Source: CAZVCJ01 sp964625745
Lineage (GTDB): Bacteria; Chloroflexota; Anaerolineae; VGOG01
Assembly (NCBI GenBank): GCA_964625745.1
Contig: CAZVCJ010000070.1
Coordinates: 1 to 19,921, forward strand
Direction: 5' to 3'
Length of the DNA: 19,921 bases
The notes beneath the pieces are model-generated. The model saw only the letters and a list, made by a program, of their open reading frames with translations, was not told the DNA's origin and made no database searches. The translations under genes and the position numbers were made by a program. Of this stretch, positions 7,313-14,252 are shown one piece after another (position 1 is the stretch's first letter; each line of letters begins with the position of its first letter).

Positions 7313-7341
7313 TTGACCGCATTCAGAAACCCTGCTATACT
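7313..7341 (+). promoter_or_regulatory. Sigma-70-type promoter of the ECF sigma factor gene
   Basis: TTGACC (7313-7318), a 17-nt spacer and TATACT (7336-7341), preceded by TGC as in an extended -10. The expected transcription start is near 7348, giving a leader of roughly 128 nt to the GTG at 7476. Confidence 0.75.
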
Positions 7342-7475
7342 TATATCCTGGAACACTGTTTTTTTCTTGCTTGCATGGACAGTTCGTTACTCGGTTAAAC
7401 TCCGTAACCATTGCCGCCCTTCGGTGTTGTAATAACAAAGCCATCGAAGGGCCAGACTTAGGAAAGGGCTCTCCT

Positions 7476-8030
7476 GTGCTGGAAAGGGAAAACGAAGAAA
7501 CTTTGGTGGAGAGGGCCAAAGAGGACCCCGTGGCCTTTGGTGTCTTATACAAAAGGTACGTGAGGAGGATCTACAGCTACATCTATTGCCGCACCGGCAA
7601 CCGTTACGACGCCGAAGACCTCACCTCCAGGACCTTTCGCCGTGCTCTGGCCAACATAGACCGCTACGAGAGCAAGGGCTTGCCCTTCTCAGCCTGGCTA
7701 TATCGCATTGCCCACAACCTGGTGGCTAACTGGCTCCGTGACCGCAGCCGGCACCCGGTTGTTGCCCTGGATGAGCTGACCTGGACTAGACAGCATGGCG
7801 CAAGCGCTATCGAGCTTCAGGTCGAGACCGGCGAGGAACGAGAGGCCCTCCTCGAAGCTATCAGACGACTCTCTTCCGACCGCCAACAATTGCTCATCCT
7901 CAAGCTCATGGAGGGGATGTCTAACGCTGAGATCGGCCAGGTACTGGGCCGTAGTGTGGGAGCCATCAAGTCTCTGTATTTCCGCATCCTGATTGTCCTG
8001 AGAGAAGACCTGGAGAAGAGGGGATTTTGA
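7476..8030 (+). CDS. ECF-type RNA polymerase sigma factor
   Basis: Directs RNA polymerase to a specific promoter set. Residues about 24-90 are sigma region 2 (YKRYVRRIYSYIYCRTG, then DAEDLTSRTFRRAL and AWLYRIAHNLVANWLRDR). Residues about 126-176 are region 4, with the helix-turn-helix MSNAEIGQVLGRSVGAIKSL. Length 184 residues, with no extra domains. I chose GTG 7476 because GGAAAGG lies about ten nt upstream and the protein then begins just before the conserved ETLVERAKEDPVAFG; an in-frame TTG at 7371 would add 35 uncharacteristic residues. It is followed 15 nt later by two degV genes and then by a small membrane protein that could be its partner. Its promoter looks like a housekeeping one, so autoregulation is not evident. 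Confidence 0.9.
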   Translation: MLERENEETLVERAKEDPVAFGVLYKRYVRRIYSYIYCRTGNRYDAEDLTSRTFRRALANIDRYESKGLPFSAWLYRIAHNLVANWLRDRSRHPVVALDELTWTRQHGASAIELQVETGEEREALLEAIRRLSSDRQQLLILKLMEGMSNAEIGQVLGRSVGAIKSLYFRILIVLREDLEKRGF

Positions 8031-8045
8031 GAAGGGGAAACCAGA

Positions 8046-9020
8046 TTGGATATAGCTTTGCTCATAGATAGCACTACTGTCATCCCGAAGGCGTTAATAG
8101 AAGAACACGGTGTTACAGTAATTCACGTGCCCGTATACGCCGAAGGGAAAGAGTACCGGGACGGAGTTGATATCACACCTGAAGAATTCCACTCTATTTT
8201 GGAGACATCTACATCCAGAGAACGCCCGTCCACTGCCGTGCCTGGGCTGGGAGAGTTCCTGTCGTTTTACAATGGCCTTCTCGAAAGGCATTCGAAGATA
8301 GTCTACCCCACACCTAGCTCCAGGCTCACCGGGGTTTTTAATGCCGCGGTTCAAAGCGCAAGGCAAGTAGAGGGCGCCCAGGTTGTTGCCATTGATCCTC
8401 CTGGAGAAGAATTCTTCTTTGAAGAGGGGCTATATGCTGTTCATTCCAGTGATCCTCAACTAGAGGATAGATTGGCCGAGATAGGAAGATTGACCGGCCC
8501 GGTTATTGTGGTGATGAACACAGACTTTGCTTCAGGAGCCGCTGGTCTGATAGCGAGCGAAGCAAGTAAGGCCATCCATGAAGGAAGGTCTATTGATGAA
8601 GTCGTTAGGAAGATGATTGACGCCAAGAGAAAGACGGGCATATACTTGATTCTCAACACATTTGAGTACATAGTAGATAGAGTCGGAGAATTACAAGCCT
8701 TCCTGGCTACCTTGTTGCAAATAAAGCCCATACTAACGCTGAGGGAAGGTTATCTCGAAGATGTGGCTAAAGTGAGAGGCGAGCGGAAGGCTAGAAGAAG
8801 AATGATAGAGCTGGTAAGGGAGAGGGTGGGTGATAAAAGAGTAGATGTTTACGTATTACATTCATTAGTAAGAGAAAGGGCGGAGAACTTCCTGGAACAG
8901 ATAAAAGGCGAATTGAACGTTGGAAACTCGTACGTTGATGATATCGGGTCTTCTGTCGCCAGATACATTGGCAGAGGGGGTTTGGCTATAGCCTATATTA
9001 GTAGGGAGGAAGGAGAATAG
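8046..9020 (+). CDS. DegV-family fatty-acid-binding protein, divergent and elongated
   Basis: DegV/FakB proteins bind a fatty acid and, with FakA kinase, feed it into phospholipid synthesis; I see no kinase here, so that role is inferred from the family. Family features: LIDSTTVIP (6-14), a RERPSTAVPGLGEF segment (58-71) in place of PTSSQPSP, TPSSRLTGVFNAA (89-101) around the lipid-binding Ser, and LQIKPILTLREG plus KVRGERKA near 224-249. At 324 residues it is about 45 longer than the neighbouring paralogue; the extra piece lies around residues 115-157, between two strand-like stretches. The start is TTG 8046, with AAGGGG eight nt upstream. Base composition is clearly AT-richer than its neighbours, with many AGA, ATA and TTA codons, suggesting a different history. 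Confidence 0.88.
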   Translation: MDIALLIDSTTVIPKALIEEHGVTVIHVPVYAEGKEYRDGVDITPEEFHSILETSTSRERPSTAVPGLGEFLSFYNGLLERHSKIVYPTPSSRLTGVFNAAVQSARQVEGAQVVAIDPPGEEFFFEEGLYAVHSSDPQLEDRLAEIGRLTGPVIVVMNTDFASGAAGLIASEASKAIHEGRSIDEVVRKMIDAKRKTGIYLILNTFEYIVDRVGELQAFLATLLQIKPILTLREGYLEDVAKVRGERKARRRMIELVRERVGDKRVDVYVLHSLVRERAENFLEQIKGELNVGNSYVDDIGSSVARYIGRGGLAIAYISREEGE

Positions 9021-9022
9021 AG

Positions 9023-9862
9023 ATGATCAAGATCGTTACCGACAGCACTGCCGATGTCCCGAAAGAACTACTGGAGAAGTATGACATACGAGTAGTGCCC
9101 ATCAACATTCACTTCGACACGGAGGCCTACCAAGAAGGCATCGGAATTGACCGGCCTACTTTCTTTCGGAAGTTCGAGGAGTATCCGGCCATACCCACGT
9201 CCTCGCAGCCCTCGCCGGGGCAGTTTGCTGAGGTCTACAAGGAGCTGTCGGAACAGGGCCACTCCATCCTGTGCGTACTCATCACTTCCAAACACAGCGG
9301 CACCTATCAGTCGGCGGTGCTGGCCCAATCAATGCTGCCCGAGGCCGACATCGCGGTGTTCGATAGCCTGTCCATCTCCATAGGCACGGGCTATCAGGTG
9401 CTTACTGCTGCCAGGGCCGCCGAGCAGGGTGACAGCATGGAGGAGATCATCCAGACCCTGGAAGGAATACGGTCGAGGATGTACCTTTATCTCACCCCAG
9501 CCACCTTGAAGTACCTTCAGAAAAGTGGGCGGGTGGGCAAACTGGCCGGAGCGCTGGGCGCGTTGCTCAACCTTAAGCCTGTCATAAAAGTGGAGGATGG
9601 CTTGCTGGAGGCTTTCCAGAACGTGCGGACCAGAAGCAAGGCCATAGATCGCATGGTGGAGCTGACAGCGGAGGCGGTGGGCACGACCGAGCCTGTCAAG
9701 CTTGGTATCACGCACGCCCAGGTCCCTGACGAGGCAGAGGAGTTGAGACAGCGCCTGGAGGGGGCCTTCAACTGCGACGAGGTGATCGTCGTGGACCTCG
9801 CTTGCTCGCTGACCGTGCACGGTGGGCCAGGCATCATTGGCCTCATCTCCTATAAGGTCTGA
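9023..9862 (+). CDS. DegV-family fatty-acid-binding protein (FakB-like)
   Basis: Canonical DegV protein of 279 residues. Motifs: VTDSTADVPKELL (5-17), PTSSQPSPGQF (58-68), ITSKHSGTYQSA (87-98) and YLQKSGRVGKLAGALGALLN ahead of LKPVI. These are the pocket-lining segments of the family, which binds the carboxylate of a fatty acid. The start ATG follows GGAAGGAG and lies 2 nt after the stop of the preceding degV gene, so the two are translationally linked. GC content is like the window average, unlike the preceding gene. The pair may handle different acyl chains, as paralogous FakB proteins do in Firmicutes (inference). Confidence 0.93.
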   Translation: MIKIVTDSTADVPKELLEKYDIRVVPINIHFDTEAYQEGIGIDRPTFFRKFEEYPAIPTSSQPSPGQFAEVYKELSEQGHSILCVLITSKHSGTYQSAVLAQSMLPEADIAVFDSLSISIGTGYQVLTAARAAEQGDSMEEIIQTLEGIRSRMYLYLTPATLKYLQKSGRVGKLAGALGALLNLKPVIKVEDGLLEAFQNVRTRSKAIDRMVELTAEAVGTTEPVKLGITHAQVPDEAEELRQRLEGAFNCDEVIVVDLACSLTVHGGPGIIGLISYKV

Positions 9863-9866
9863 GGAA

Positions 9867-9902
9867 CAACGGACTGGTGGGATTCAACGGACTGGTGGGA
9901 TT
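9867..9902 (+). repeat. Two perfect tandem copies of an 18-nt unit
   Basis: CAACGGACTGGTGGGATT occurs at 9867-9884 and again at 9885-9902, followed by a TAACGGG remnant. It lies just after the second degV gene. The remaining gap to 9998 holds nothing else I can support. Confidence 0.9.
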
Positions 9903-9998
9903 AACGGGTCAAGCTACCTAGACTGGAGAGGAATCCACAAATCCTGCACATCTGTGTTCTGATTATAAGAGAGGGTTTGGCTTTCAAGGGGGAAGGCT

Positions 9999-10385
9999 AT
10001 GGAAGAGAAAGTGTTAGCTGAGATACTGGCAGCTCATGCCGATCAATTGAATAAAGGCCGGGGGAAGGGAAGCGATTATCTGGCCATGTTTCCCGACTAC
10101 CAGGAGGAGCTCAAGCCCCTGTTGGAAACGGCAGAGAAGGTCAAAGAGGCGCTGGCGTTGGTGGAGCAGCCCGCGCCAGCGTTCTGCCAGAGCTTGCACG
10201 ACGATCTGCTGGCTGCCGGTCAACGCAGGCTGGCCGAAAGTGTGCCTCAACTGGCCAGAGGCCACGGAAGGCAGATCCTCATCCGCGCGGCGGCTCTGGG
10301 CTCGGCCGTTTCTGTGGCTGGGGCGGTTGCTTACTTCATCCGCTCTCGTGCGGCTGCTGAAGCCCAACCAGCTTCGGCTGCGTAA
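9999..10385 (+). CDS. Small membrane protein with sigma-partner-like N-terminus (possible anti-sigma factor)
   Basis: 128 residues with no clear catalytic motif. The N-terminal half (LAEILAAHADQL, then YLAMFPDYQEELKPLLETAE at 27-46, and PAPAFCQSLHDDLLAAG) resembles the short module found beside ECF sigma factors in Chloroflexota, where it reads roughly YPEYAxELRPLLE. Residues about 94-114 form one membrane segment, with a short Arg/Ala/Pro tail. ATG 9999 is preceded by GGGGGAAGG. The gene lies two genes downstream of the ECF sigma factor on the same strand. An anti-sigma or sensor role is inference from this motif and context only. Confidence 0.7.
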   Translation: MEEKVLAEILAAHADQLNKGRGKGSDYLAMFPDYQEELKPLLETAEKVKEALALVEQPAPAFCQSLHDDLLAAGQRRLAESVPQLARGHGRQILIRAAALGSAVSVAGAVAYFIRSRAAAEAQPASAA

Positions 10386-10429
10386 TGTAAACTTCGCTTT
10401 CCGGTTTGTGAGATTTGTACGGAGGTAGT

Positions 10430-11575
10430 ATGAGATATTCCGGAATCACCGGTTGGGGCAAGTATGTCCCTGAGAGGGTTTTGACTAACCAAGATCTGGA
10501 GAAGATGGTGGAGACCAGTGACGAGTGTATCCTGGCTCTTACAGGCATCAAGGAGCGACGGATAGCGGGGCCAGATGAGACGGTCTCGACGATGTCCCTT
10601 GCCGCCAGCCGGGACGCCCTGGCCATGGCCGGCCTGGATCCACAAGACCTGGACCTCATTATCGCAGCTACCTCTTCTCCCGATTATCTTACGCCCCCTG
10701 TCTCTTGCATGATCCAAGGTGTGCTAGAAGCTCCTCGCGCCGCGGCCTTCGATCTTGGCGCCGGTTGCACTGGCTTCGTCTACGCTTTGGCCACCGCTCA
10801 CCAATTCATCGCCACTGGAACCTACGACAACGTGCTGGTCATTGGCGCTGAGATCATCAGCCGCTTCGTGGACTGGGAAGATCGCACCACCTGCATTCTC
10901 TTCGGAGACGGCGCCGGCGCCGTGGTCTTGCAGGCCAGCGATGCCCCCACAGGGCTTCTCTCCTTCGCCCTGGGCTCCGACGGCAGTAAGTACGATGCTC
11001 TCATCGTGCCCGGCGGTGGCAGCCGGCATCCCTGCTCCCAGGAAGTCCTGGACAAAGGGATGCAGTGCATCAAGATGGACGGAAGGCGCGTCTTCAAGTT
11101 CGCCACCGAGACCCCGGTCGAGGCAGCCGTCCGGGTCATTGAGGGCAGTGACTTGTCCTTTGACGACATCGCCCTTATCATTCCCCATCAAGCGAACCTC
11201 AGGATCATCCAGTCCTTTGCCAAGTCCCTGGAGTTGCCCTTGGAGAAGTTCTACGTCAACCTCGACAGGTACGGTAACACCTCAACCGCCGCTATCCCCA
11301 TCGCCCTTTGTGAGGCCCTGGAGGAGAGGCGGGTGAAGGAAGGGGACAACATCCTCCTCCTGGGCTTCGGTGCCGGCCTGACCTGGGCTGTCGCAGTGGT
11401 GAAAGTTGGAGTGCCCCAGGCGGTGTCCTGGCCCAGCTCTTGGCCGCTGGCGGCTCTGAAGGACCGCTCCTTCAGTAGTGTCAGATCTCTGGCGAAGGGC
11501 GCAGTTGGTGTTCTGTCGGCCATAGTTGGCGCCCTTTTCCTCCCCCTGTACTCCAGCACGGACAAGCGGGACTGA
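10430..11575 (+). CDS. fabH: Beta-ketoacyl-ACP synthase III (FabH-like) with C-terminal extension
   Basis: Condenses acyl-CoA with malonyl-ACP to start fatty acid or related chains. The catalytic triad is visible: Cys113 in LGAGCTGF, His253 in IIPHQANLRI and Asn283 in YGNTSTAAIP. Other family signatures are LTGIKERRIA (37-46) and FGDGAGAVVL (158-167). ATG 10430 is chosen for GGAGG four nt upstream; an in-frame TTG at 10415 overlaps that site. The family core ends near residue 326, but this protein runs to 381. The additional about 55 residues include a hydrophobic stretch (GAVGVLSAIVGALFLPLY), possibly a membrane anchor. No other fab genes are adjacent; with the degV pair upstream, the cluster has a fatty-acid flavour. 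A specialised thiolase-like synthase remains possible. Confidence 0.92.
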   Translation: MRYSGITGWGKYVPERVLTNQDLEKMVETSDECILALTGIKERRIAGPDETVSTMSLAASRDALAMAGLDPQDLDLIIAATSSPDYLTPPVSCMIQGVLEAPRAAAFDLGAGCTGFVYALATAHQFIATGTYDNVLVIGAEIISRFVDWEDRTTCILFGDGAGAVVLQASDAPTGLLSFALGSDGSKYDALIVPGGGSRHPCSQEVLDKGMQCIKMDGRRVFKFATETPVEAAVRVIEGSDLSFDDIALIIPHQANLRIIQSFAKSLELPLEKFYVNLDRYGNTSTAAIPIALCEALEERRVKEGDNILLLGFGAGLTWAVAVVKVGVPQAVSWPSSWPLAALKDRSFSSVRSLAKGAVGVLSAIVGALFLPLYSSTDKRD

Positions 11576-11580
11576 GCGGG

Positions 11581-11662
11581 CTGTCAACGGATTCTTGGAG
11601 CGGATTGAACGGATACTAGCCGCCTCCAGACCGTTCAATCTGTTTCCTGAATCTGTTGACGG
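11581..11662. repeat. Long imperfect inverted repeat after fabH
   Basis: CTGTCAACGGATTC (11581-11594) pairs with GAATCTGTTGACGG (11649-11662) and CGGATTGAACGG (11601-11612) with CCGTTCAATCTG (11631-11642), with few mismatches. The element starts 6 nt after the fabH stop and is followed by TACTTTTG. It may work as a weak terminator, but it looks like a dispersed repeat; CAACGGA units also occur at 9867-9902. Confidence 0.6.
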
Positions 11663-11736
11663 TACTTTTGTTAGCCAGCTATGCACACCCCTCAAATAGG
11701 TGCTCGTTACCGTGTCCGCTCAGTCAGGGCGGGCAT

Positions 11737-11766
11737 TTTCCCTTTTTATGCCAAATCGAGTATAAT
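11737..11766 (+). promoter_or_regulatory. Probable promoter of the TPR lipoprotein gene
   Basis: A perfect TATAAT -10 box is at 11761-11766. Upstream only a weak TTTCCC (11737-11742), 18 nt away, could act as -35. Transcription would begin near 11773, exactly where the 11775-11837 hairpin starts. Confidence 0.5.
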
Positions 11767-11774
11767 ACTGCTTG

Positions 11775-11837
11775 CTAGGAGCTTGTCGGAGAAGACTTCC
11801 GAAGTCTGGGAGCATGCCCTCTCCGACAGGCTGCTAG
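11775..11837. repeat. Nested hairpin in the TPR-lipoprotein leader
   Basis: CTAGGAGCTTGTCGGAGA (11775-11792) pairs with TCTCCGACAGGCTGCTAG (11820-11837): 18-bp arms with two mismatches. Nested immediately inside is AGACTTCCGAAGTCT (11793-11807), the reverse complement of the palindrome at 7293-7307. Given the upstream TATAAT, an mRNA would begin with this structure. It may be a mobile palindromic repeat, a stabilising leader hairpin or a protein-binding site. Confidence 0.7.
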
Positions 11838-11865
11838 AGTGCAATCAGTAGACGGAGGAACGGCC

Positions 11866-12543
11866 ATGAAAACCTTTTCGATGAAGGTCTTTGTTGTTGG
11901 GCTTTTGATCCTGAGCGCAACACTTGCCCTCGTCGGCTGTGGGGGCGGGAGCGATACGCCTACGTCGGGGGAGGATCCCCTGGCGCACCTGGAGGCGGGG
12001 CGCACCTACTTACAAGCAGGCGATTTAGACCAGGCTATCGCCGAGTTCGAGGCGGCTGCCCAGGCCGACCCAACTTTGTCCGAAGCTCGCTTTCGGTTGG
12101 GCAATGCCTATGCCGAGCAAGGCCAGTTGGACCAGGCCGCTGAGGAGTTCAAGGCAGTCCTGGGCCTGGACGCCGACCATGCCGACGCCCACTCCAACCT
12201 GGGAGTAGTCTACTACCAAAAGGGGCAACTGAGCGAAGCGGTGAGCGAGTTCCAGGCAGCTTTGGATATCAAACCAGAAGACGCCGAGGCGCACTATCTC
12301 CTGGGCGCAGCCTACGTCCAGATGGGGAGGCTGGACGAGGCGGTGAAGGAATTCCAGACCGCTCTGGAGTACGATTCCGACCTCCCTGAGGCATATTTTG
12401 GCTTGGGGGCAGTCCACAAAATGCAGGGCAACACAGAGGAAGCCATCAAAGACTTCGAGCGTTTTCTGGAGTTAGGCCCTGCCCAGGACCCGCAGGCCCA
12501 GATTGAAGCCGAACGACAGCTCCGAGAGCTCAAAGGGCAATAA
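11866..12543 (+). CDS. TPR-repeat lipoprotein
   Basis: Exported lipoprotein of 225 residues acting as a protein-protein interaction scaffold at the outer face of the membrane; the partner is unknown. The signal peptide ends in the lipobox LVGC with Cys25, followed by a GGGSDTPTSGED linker. Residues about 40-215 hold five tandem tetratricopeptide repeats with regular A/G/Y/L and E/A/P positions (for example GRTYLQAGDLDQAIAEFEAA, GNAYAEQGQLDQAAEEF, GVVYYQKGQLSEAVSEF). ATG 11866 follows GGAGG by 7 nt; an in-frame GTG at 11839 lies inside the leader hairpin region and is less likely. It is followed by repeats and then the M16 peptidase on the same strand, possibly cotranscribed. Confidence 0.92.
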   Translation: MKTFSMKVFVVGLLILSATLALVGCGGGSDTPTSGEDPLAHLEAGRTYLQAGDLDQAIAEFEAAAQADPTLSEARFRLGNAYAEQGQLDQAAEEFKAVLGLDADHADAHSNLGVVYYQKGQLSEAVSEFQAALDIKPEDAEAHYLLGAAYVQMGRLDEAVKEFQTALEYDSDLPEAYFGLGAVHKMQGNTEEAIKDFERFLELGPAQDPQAQIEAERQLRELKGQ

Positions 12544-12554
12544 GCAGGAGCTAC

Positions 12555-12586
12555 GATCGCCGAAGGCCTCTGACCGAGGCGAGAGG
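12555..12586. repeat. Palindromic repeat, intergenic (family C, copy 2)
   Basis: GATCGCCGAAGG, then CCTCTGACCGAGGCGAGAGG, matching the copy inside mfd (2608-2639) at 29 of 32 positions. The GACC and TCGCC/GGCGA pairing is mostly kept. Confidence 0.8.
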
Positions 12587-12597
12587 GGCCCGGCCAA

Positions 12598-12660
12598 GAG
12601 ACCTTCGCCCACTACCAGGAGACCTTCGCCCACTACCAGGAGACCTTCGCCCATCACGAG
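12598..12660 (+). repeat. 21-nt tandem repeat, three copies
   Basis: The unit GAGACCTTCGCCCACTACCA plus G occurs at 12598-12618 and 12619-12639 (identical) and in diverged form at 12640-12660. It lies between the TPR lipoprotein and the M16 peptidase. The unit length is a multiple of three, but no gene spans it. There are no spacers, so it is not a CRISPR. Confidence 0.9.
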
Positions 12661-12684
12661 AGAGGGCAATGAACAGGAGCTTGA

Positions 12685-13953
12685 ATGTATCAAGAAACAG
12701 TCCTCGATAACGGCCTGCGGATCTTGACTTCGGCCATGCCCCACACTCGCTCGGTGAGCATCGGCTTCTTCATCGGCGTGGGCTCCCGCTACGAATCGGA
12801 TGAACAGGGCGGTGTCTCCCACTTCATTGAGCACATGCTCTTCAAAGGCACGGAGAAGCGGCCCACGGCCAGGGACATTGCCGTGGCCATTGAGGGAATC
12901 GGGGGGATTTTTAACGCAGGCACCGGCCTCGAATCGAGCCGCTACTGGGTCAAAGTCGCCCAACCCCATCTGGATGTCGCCATTGATGTGTTGGTGGACA
13001 TGCTCCGCCATTCCAGGTTCGATCCGGAAGAGATTGATAGGGAGCGTCGCGTGATCATGGAGGAGATCAACCTGACCCTGGACACGCCCGATAGTCTGGT
13101 CTTTCTCCTCATCAACGAGTTGCTCTGGCCCAATCACCCTCTGGGGCGTGACATCGCGGGCACCAAAGAGAGCCTGAGCGGGCTGGATCGAGAGAGCTTG
13201 ACGGCTTACTTGGAACACTACTACCGGCCGAGCAACACTGTGGTCAGCGTGGCTGGCAACGTCGAGCACGAGGCGGTGGTGGGGGAAATGGCTGCCTTGC
13301 TGGGCGACTGGGCCACGGGCGAGGCCGCTTCCTATCGGGCCGCCGAGGATGATCAGGCCGAGCCGCGCCTGCGAATACATCACAAAGAGACGGAGCAGGC
13401 CCATCTTTGCCTCAGCGTGCCTGGGATTCCCCGTGACCATCCAGATCGCTTCAAGCTGTGTTTGTTGAATACCGTGTTGGGGGAGGGGATGAGCTCTCGC
13501 CTTTTCACTGAGGTCAGGGAGAAGCGCGGCCTGGCCTACAGTATCTATTCCTACGTCAGTGGGATGCACGATACCGGAGCGGTGGGGGTCTACGCCGGCG
13601 TAGATCCAAGGCGGATCGAAGATGCGATCGGGGCCGTTCTGGCGGAGTGGGACAGGCTGAGGCAGGCAAGTGTGCCAGCCGATGAACTGACCAAGGCCAA
13701 GGAGTTCGTCAAGGGGCGGTTGTTGCTTCAGATGGAGGATAGCTTCAGCGTGGCGGCCTGGTGTGGCCGTCAGGGGGTGCTTTCGCCTGAGGTTCTGACA
13801 GTGGACGAGGTGATAGAGGCTATAGAGGCCGTAACTGTCGCCGACATTCAGCAGGTGGCTCAGGGCCTCTTTCTGGGAGAGGGGCTTAACCTGGCTGTGG
13901 TGGGGCCTTTTGAAGATGGGGAGGGGCTCCGAGAGTTGGTCGAGCTATGGTAA
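12685..13953 (+). CDS. M16-family (insulinase/processing-peptidase-like) zinc protease
   Basis: Single-chain M16B peptidase of 422 residues, the usual length. The inverted zinc motif HFIEH (His46, Glu49, His50) is followed 77 residues later by Glu127 in RRVIMEEINL, completing the HxxEH...E site, so the protein should be active. The second half keeps the substrate-binding pattern LFTEVREKRGLAYSIYSYVS. The frequent NAxTxxE region reads FNAGTGLESSRYW, a normal variation. ATG 12685 has AGGAG five nt upstream. No signal peptide is visible, so it is probably cytoplasmic. M16B proteins often occur as active/inactive pairs; no partner gene is present here. The end overlaps the next gene by 7 nt (ATGGTAA), implying translational coupling. 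Confidence 0.95.
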   Translation: MYQETVLDNGLRILTSAMPHTRSVSIGFFIGVGSRYESDEQGGVSHFIEHMLFKGTEKRPTARDIAVAIEGIGGIFNAGTGLESSRYWVKVAQPHLDVAIDVLVDMLRHSRFDPEEIDRERRVIMEEINLTLDTPDSLVFLLINELLWPNHPLGRDIAGTKESLSGLDRESLTAYLEHYYRPSNTVVSVAGNVEHEAVVGEMAALLGDWATGEAASYRAAEDDQAEPRLRIHHKETEQAHLCLSVPGIPRDHPDRFKLCLLNTVLGEGMSSRLFTEVREKRGLAYSIYSYVSGMHDTGAVGVYAGVDPRRIEDAIGAVLAEWDRLRQASVPADELTKAKEFVKGRLLLQMEDSFSVAAWCGRQGVLSPEVLTVDEVIEAIEAVTVADIQQVAQGLFLGEGLNLAVVGPFEDGEGLRELVELW

Positions 13954-14246
13954 AACTGTTGATGAGTTGGGACATAAAATCCGGCCTGGAGCTAACCTAT
14001 TTCGATTTTATTGTCAATGAATTTGCGCCCGGCTTGCTCAAGTTGGGCGTTCAGTTGACGGAGGCGTGGTACACTGTCTACGGCTCCGGTCCCCAGATCC
14101 TAACCGGAGCAGTGGCCAGGGATCTGGAAACGATGACCCAAGTCCTGAATAGCGATGAGTGGCGCGAGTTGCAGAGTGAGCTCCTTGTCTACGTTGCCAA
14201 TTTCGAACACAAAGTAGTGCGCGATACCGGCCGGTTCCAGCTATGA
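13947..14246 (+). CDS. Small uncharacterised protein, possible dimeric alpha/beta-barrel
   Basis: 99 residues. It starts with MVKLLMSWDIKSGLELTYFD and continues FIVNEFAPGLLKLGVQLTEA, then W-Y-T-V-Y-G and LETMTQVLNSDEWRELQSEL. The strand-helix-strand pattern, the Trp/Tyr-rich strand and the length resemble monooxygenase-like (ABM/NIPSNAP-type) ferredoxin-fold dimers, but no catalytic residue can be named. Its ATG lies inside the stop region of the M16 gene (7-nt overlap), which strongly supports it being real and coupled. It ends 6 nt before the convergent end of rsfS. Confidence 0.75.
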   Translation: MVKLLMSWDIKSGLELTYFDFIVNEFAPGLLKLGVQLTEAWYTVYGSGPQILTGAVARDLETMTQVLNSDEWRELQSELLVYVANFEHKVVRDTGRFQL

Positions 14247-14252
14247 CATAAT

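Noticed and set aside
7221..7322. Longer start for the surface protein at 7322
   Set aside because: It would place 34 residues before a clear signal peptide and cover both promoters and the palindrome; ATG 7220 has a strong ribosome binding site.
11731..11752. GGGCAT...ATGCC hairpin as a terminator after fabH
   Set aside because: Only 5-6 bp with a long loop and no T-tract after it; too weak to call.
12598..12660. Possible CRISPR array
   Set aside because: The 21-nt units are contiguous with no unique spacers, and there are only three. The same applies to the 15-nt units at 1667-1733.
12472..13569. 365-residue minus-strand open frame opposite the M16 peptidase
   Set aside because: It is the shadow of a gene with an intact HxxEH...E site, and its C-terminal part is just the reverse translation of the 21-nt repeat.
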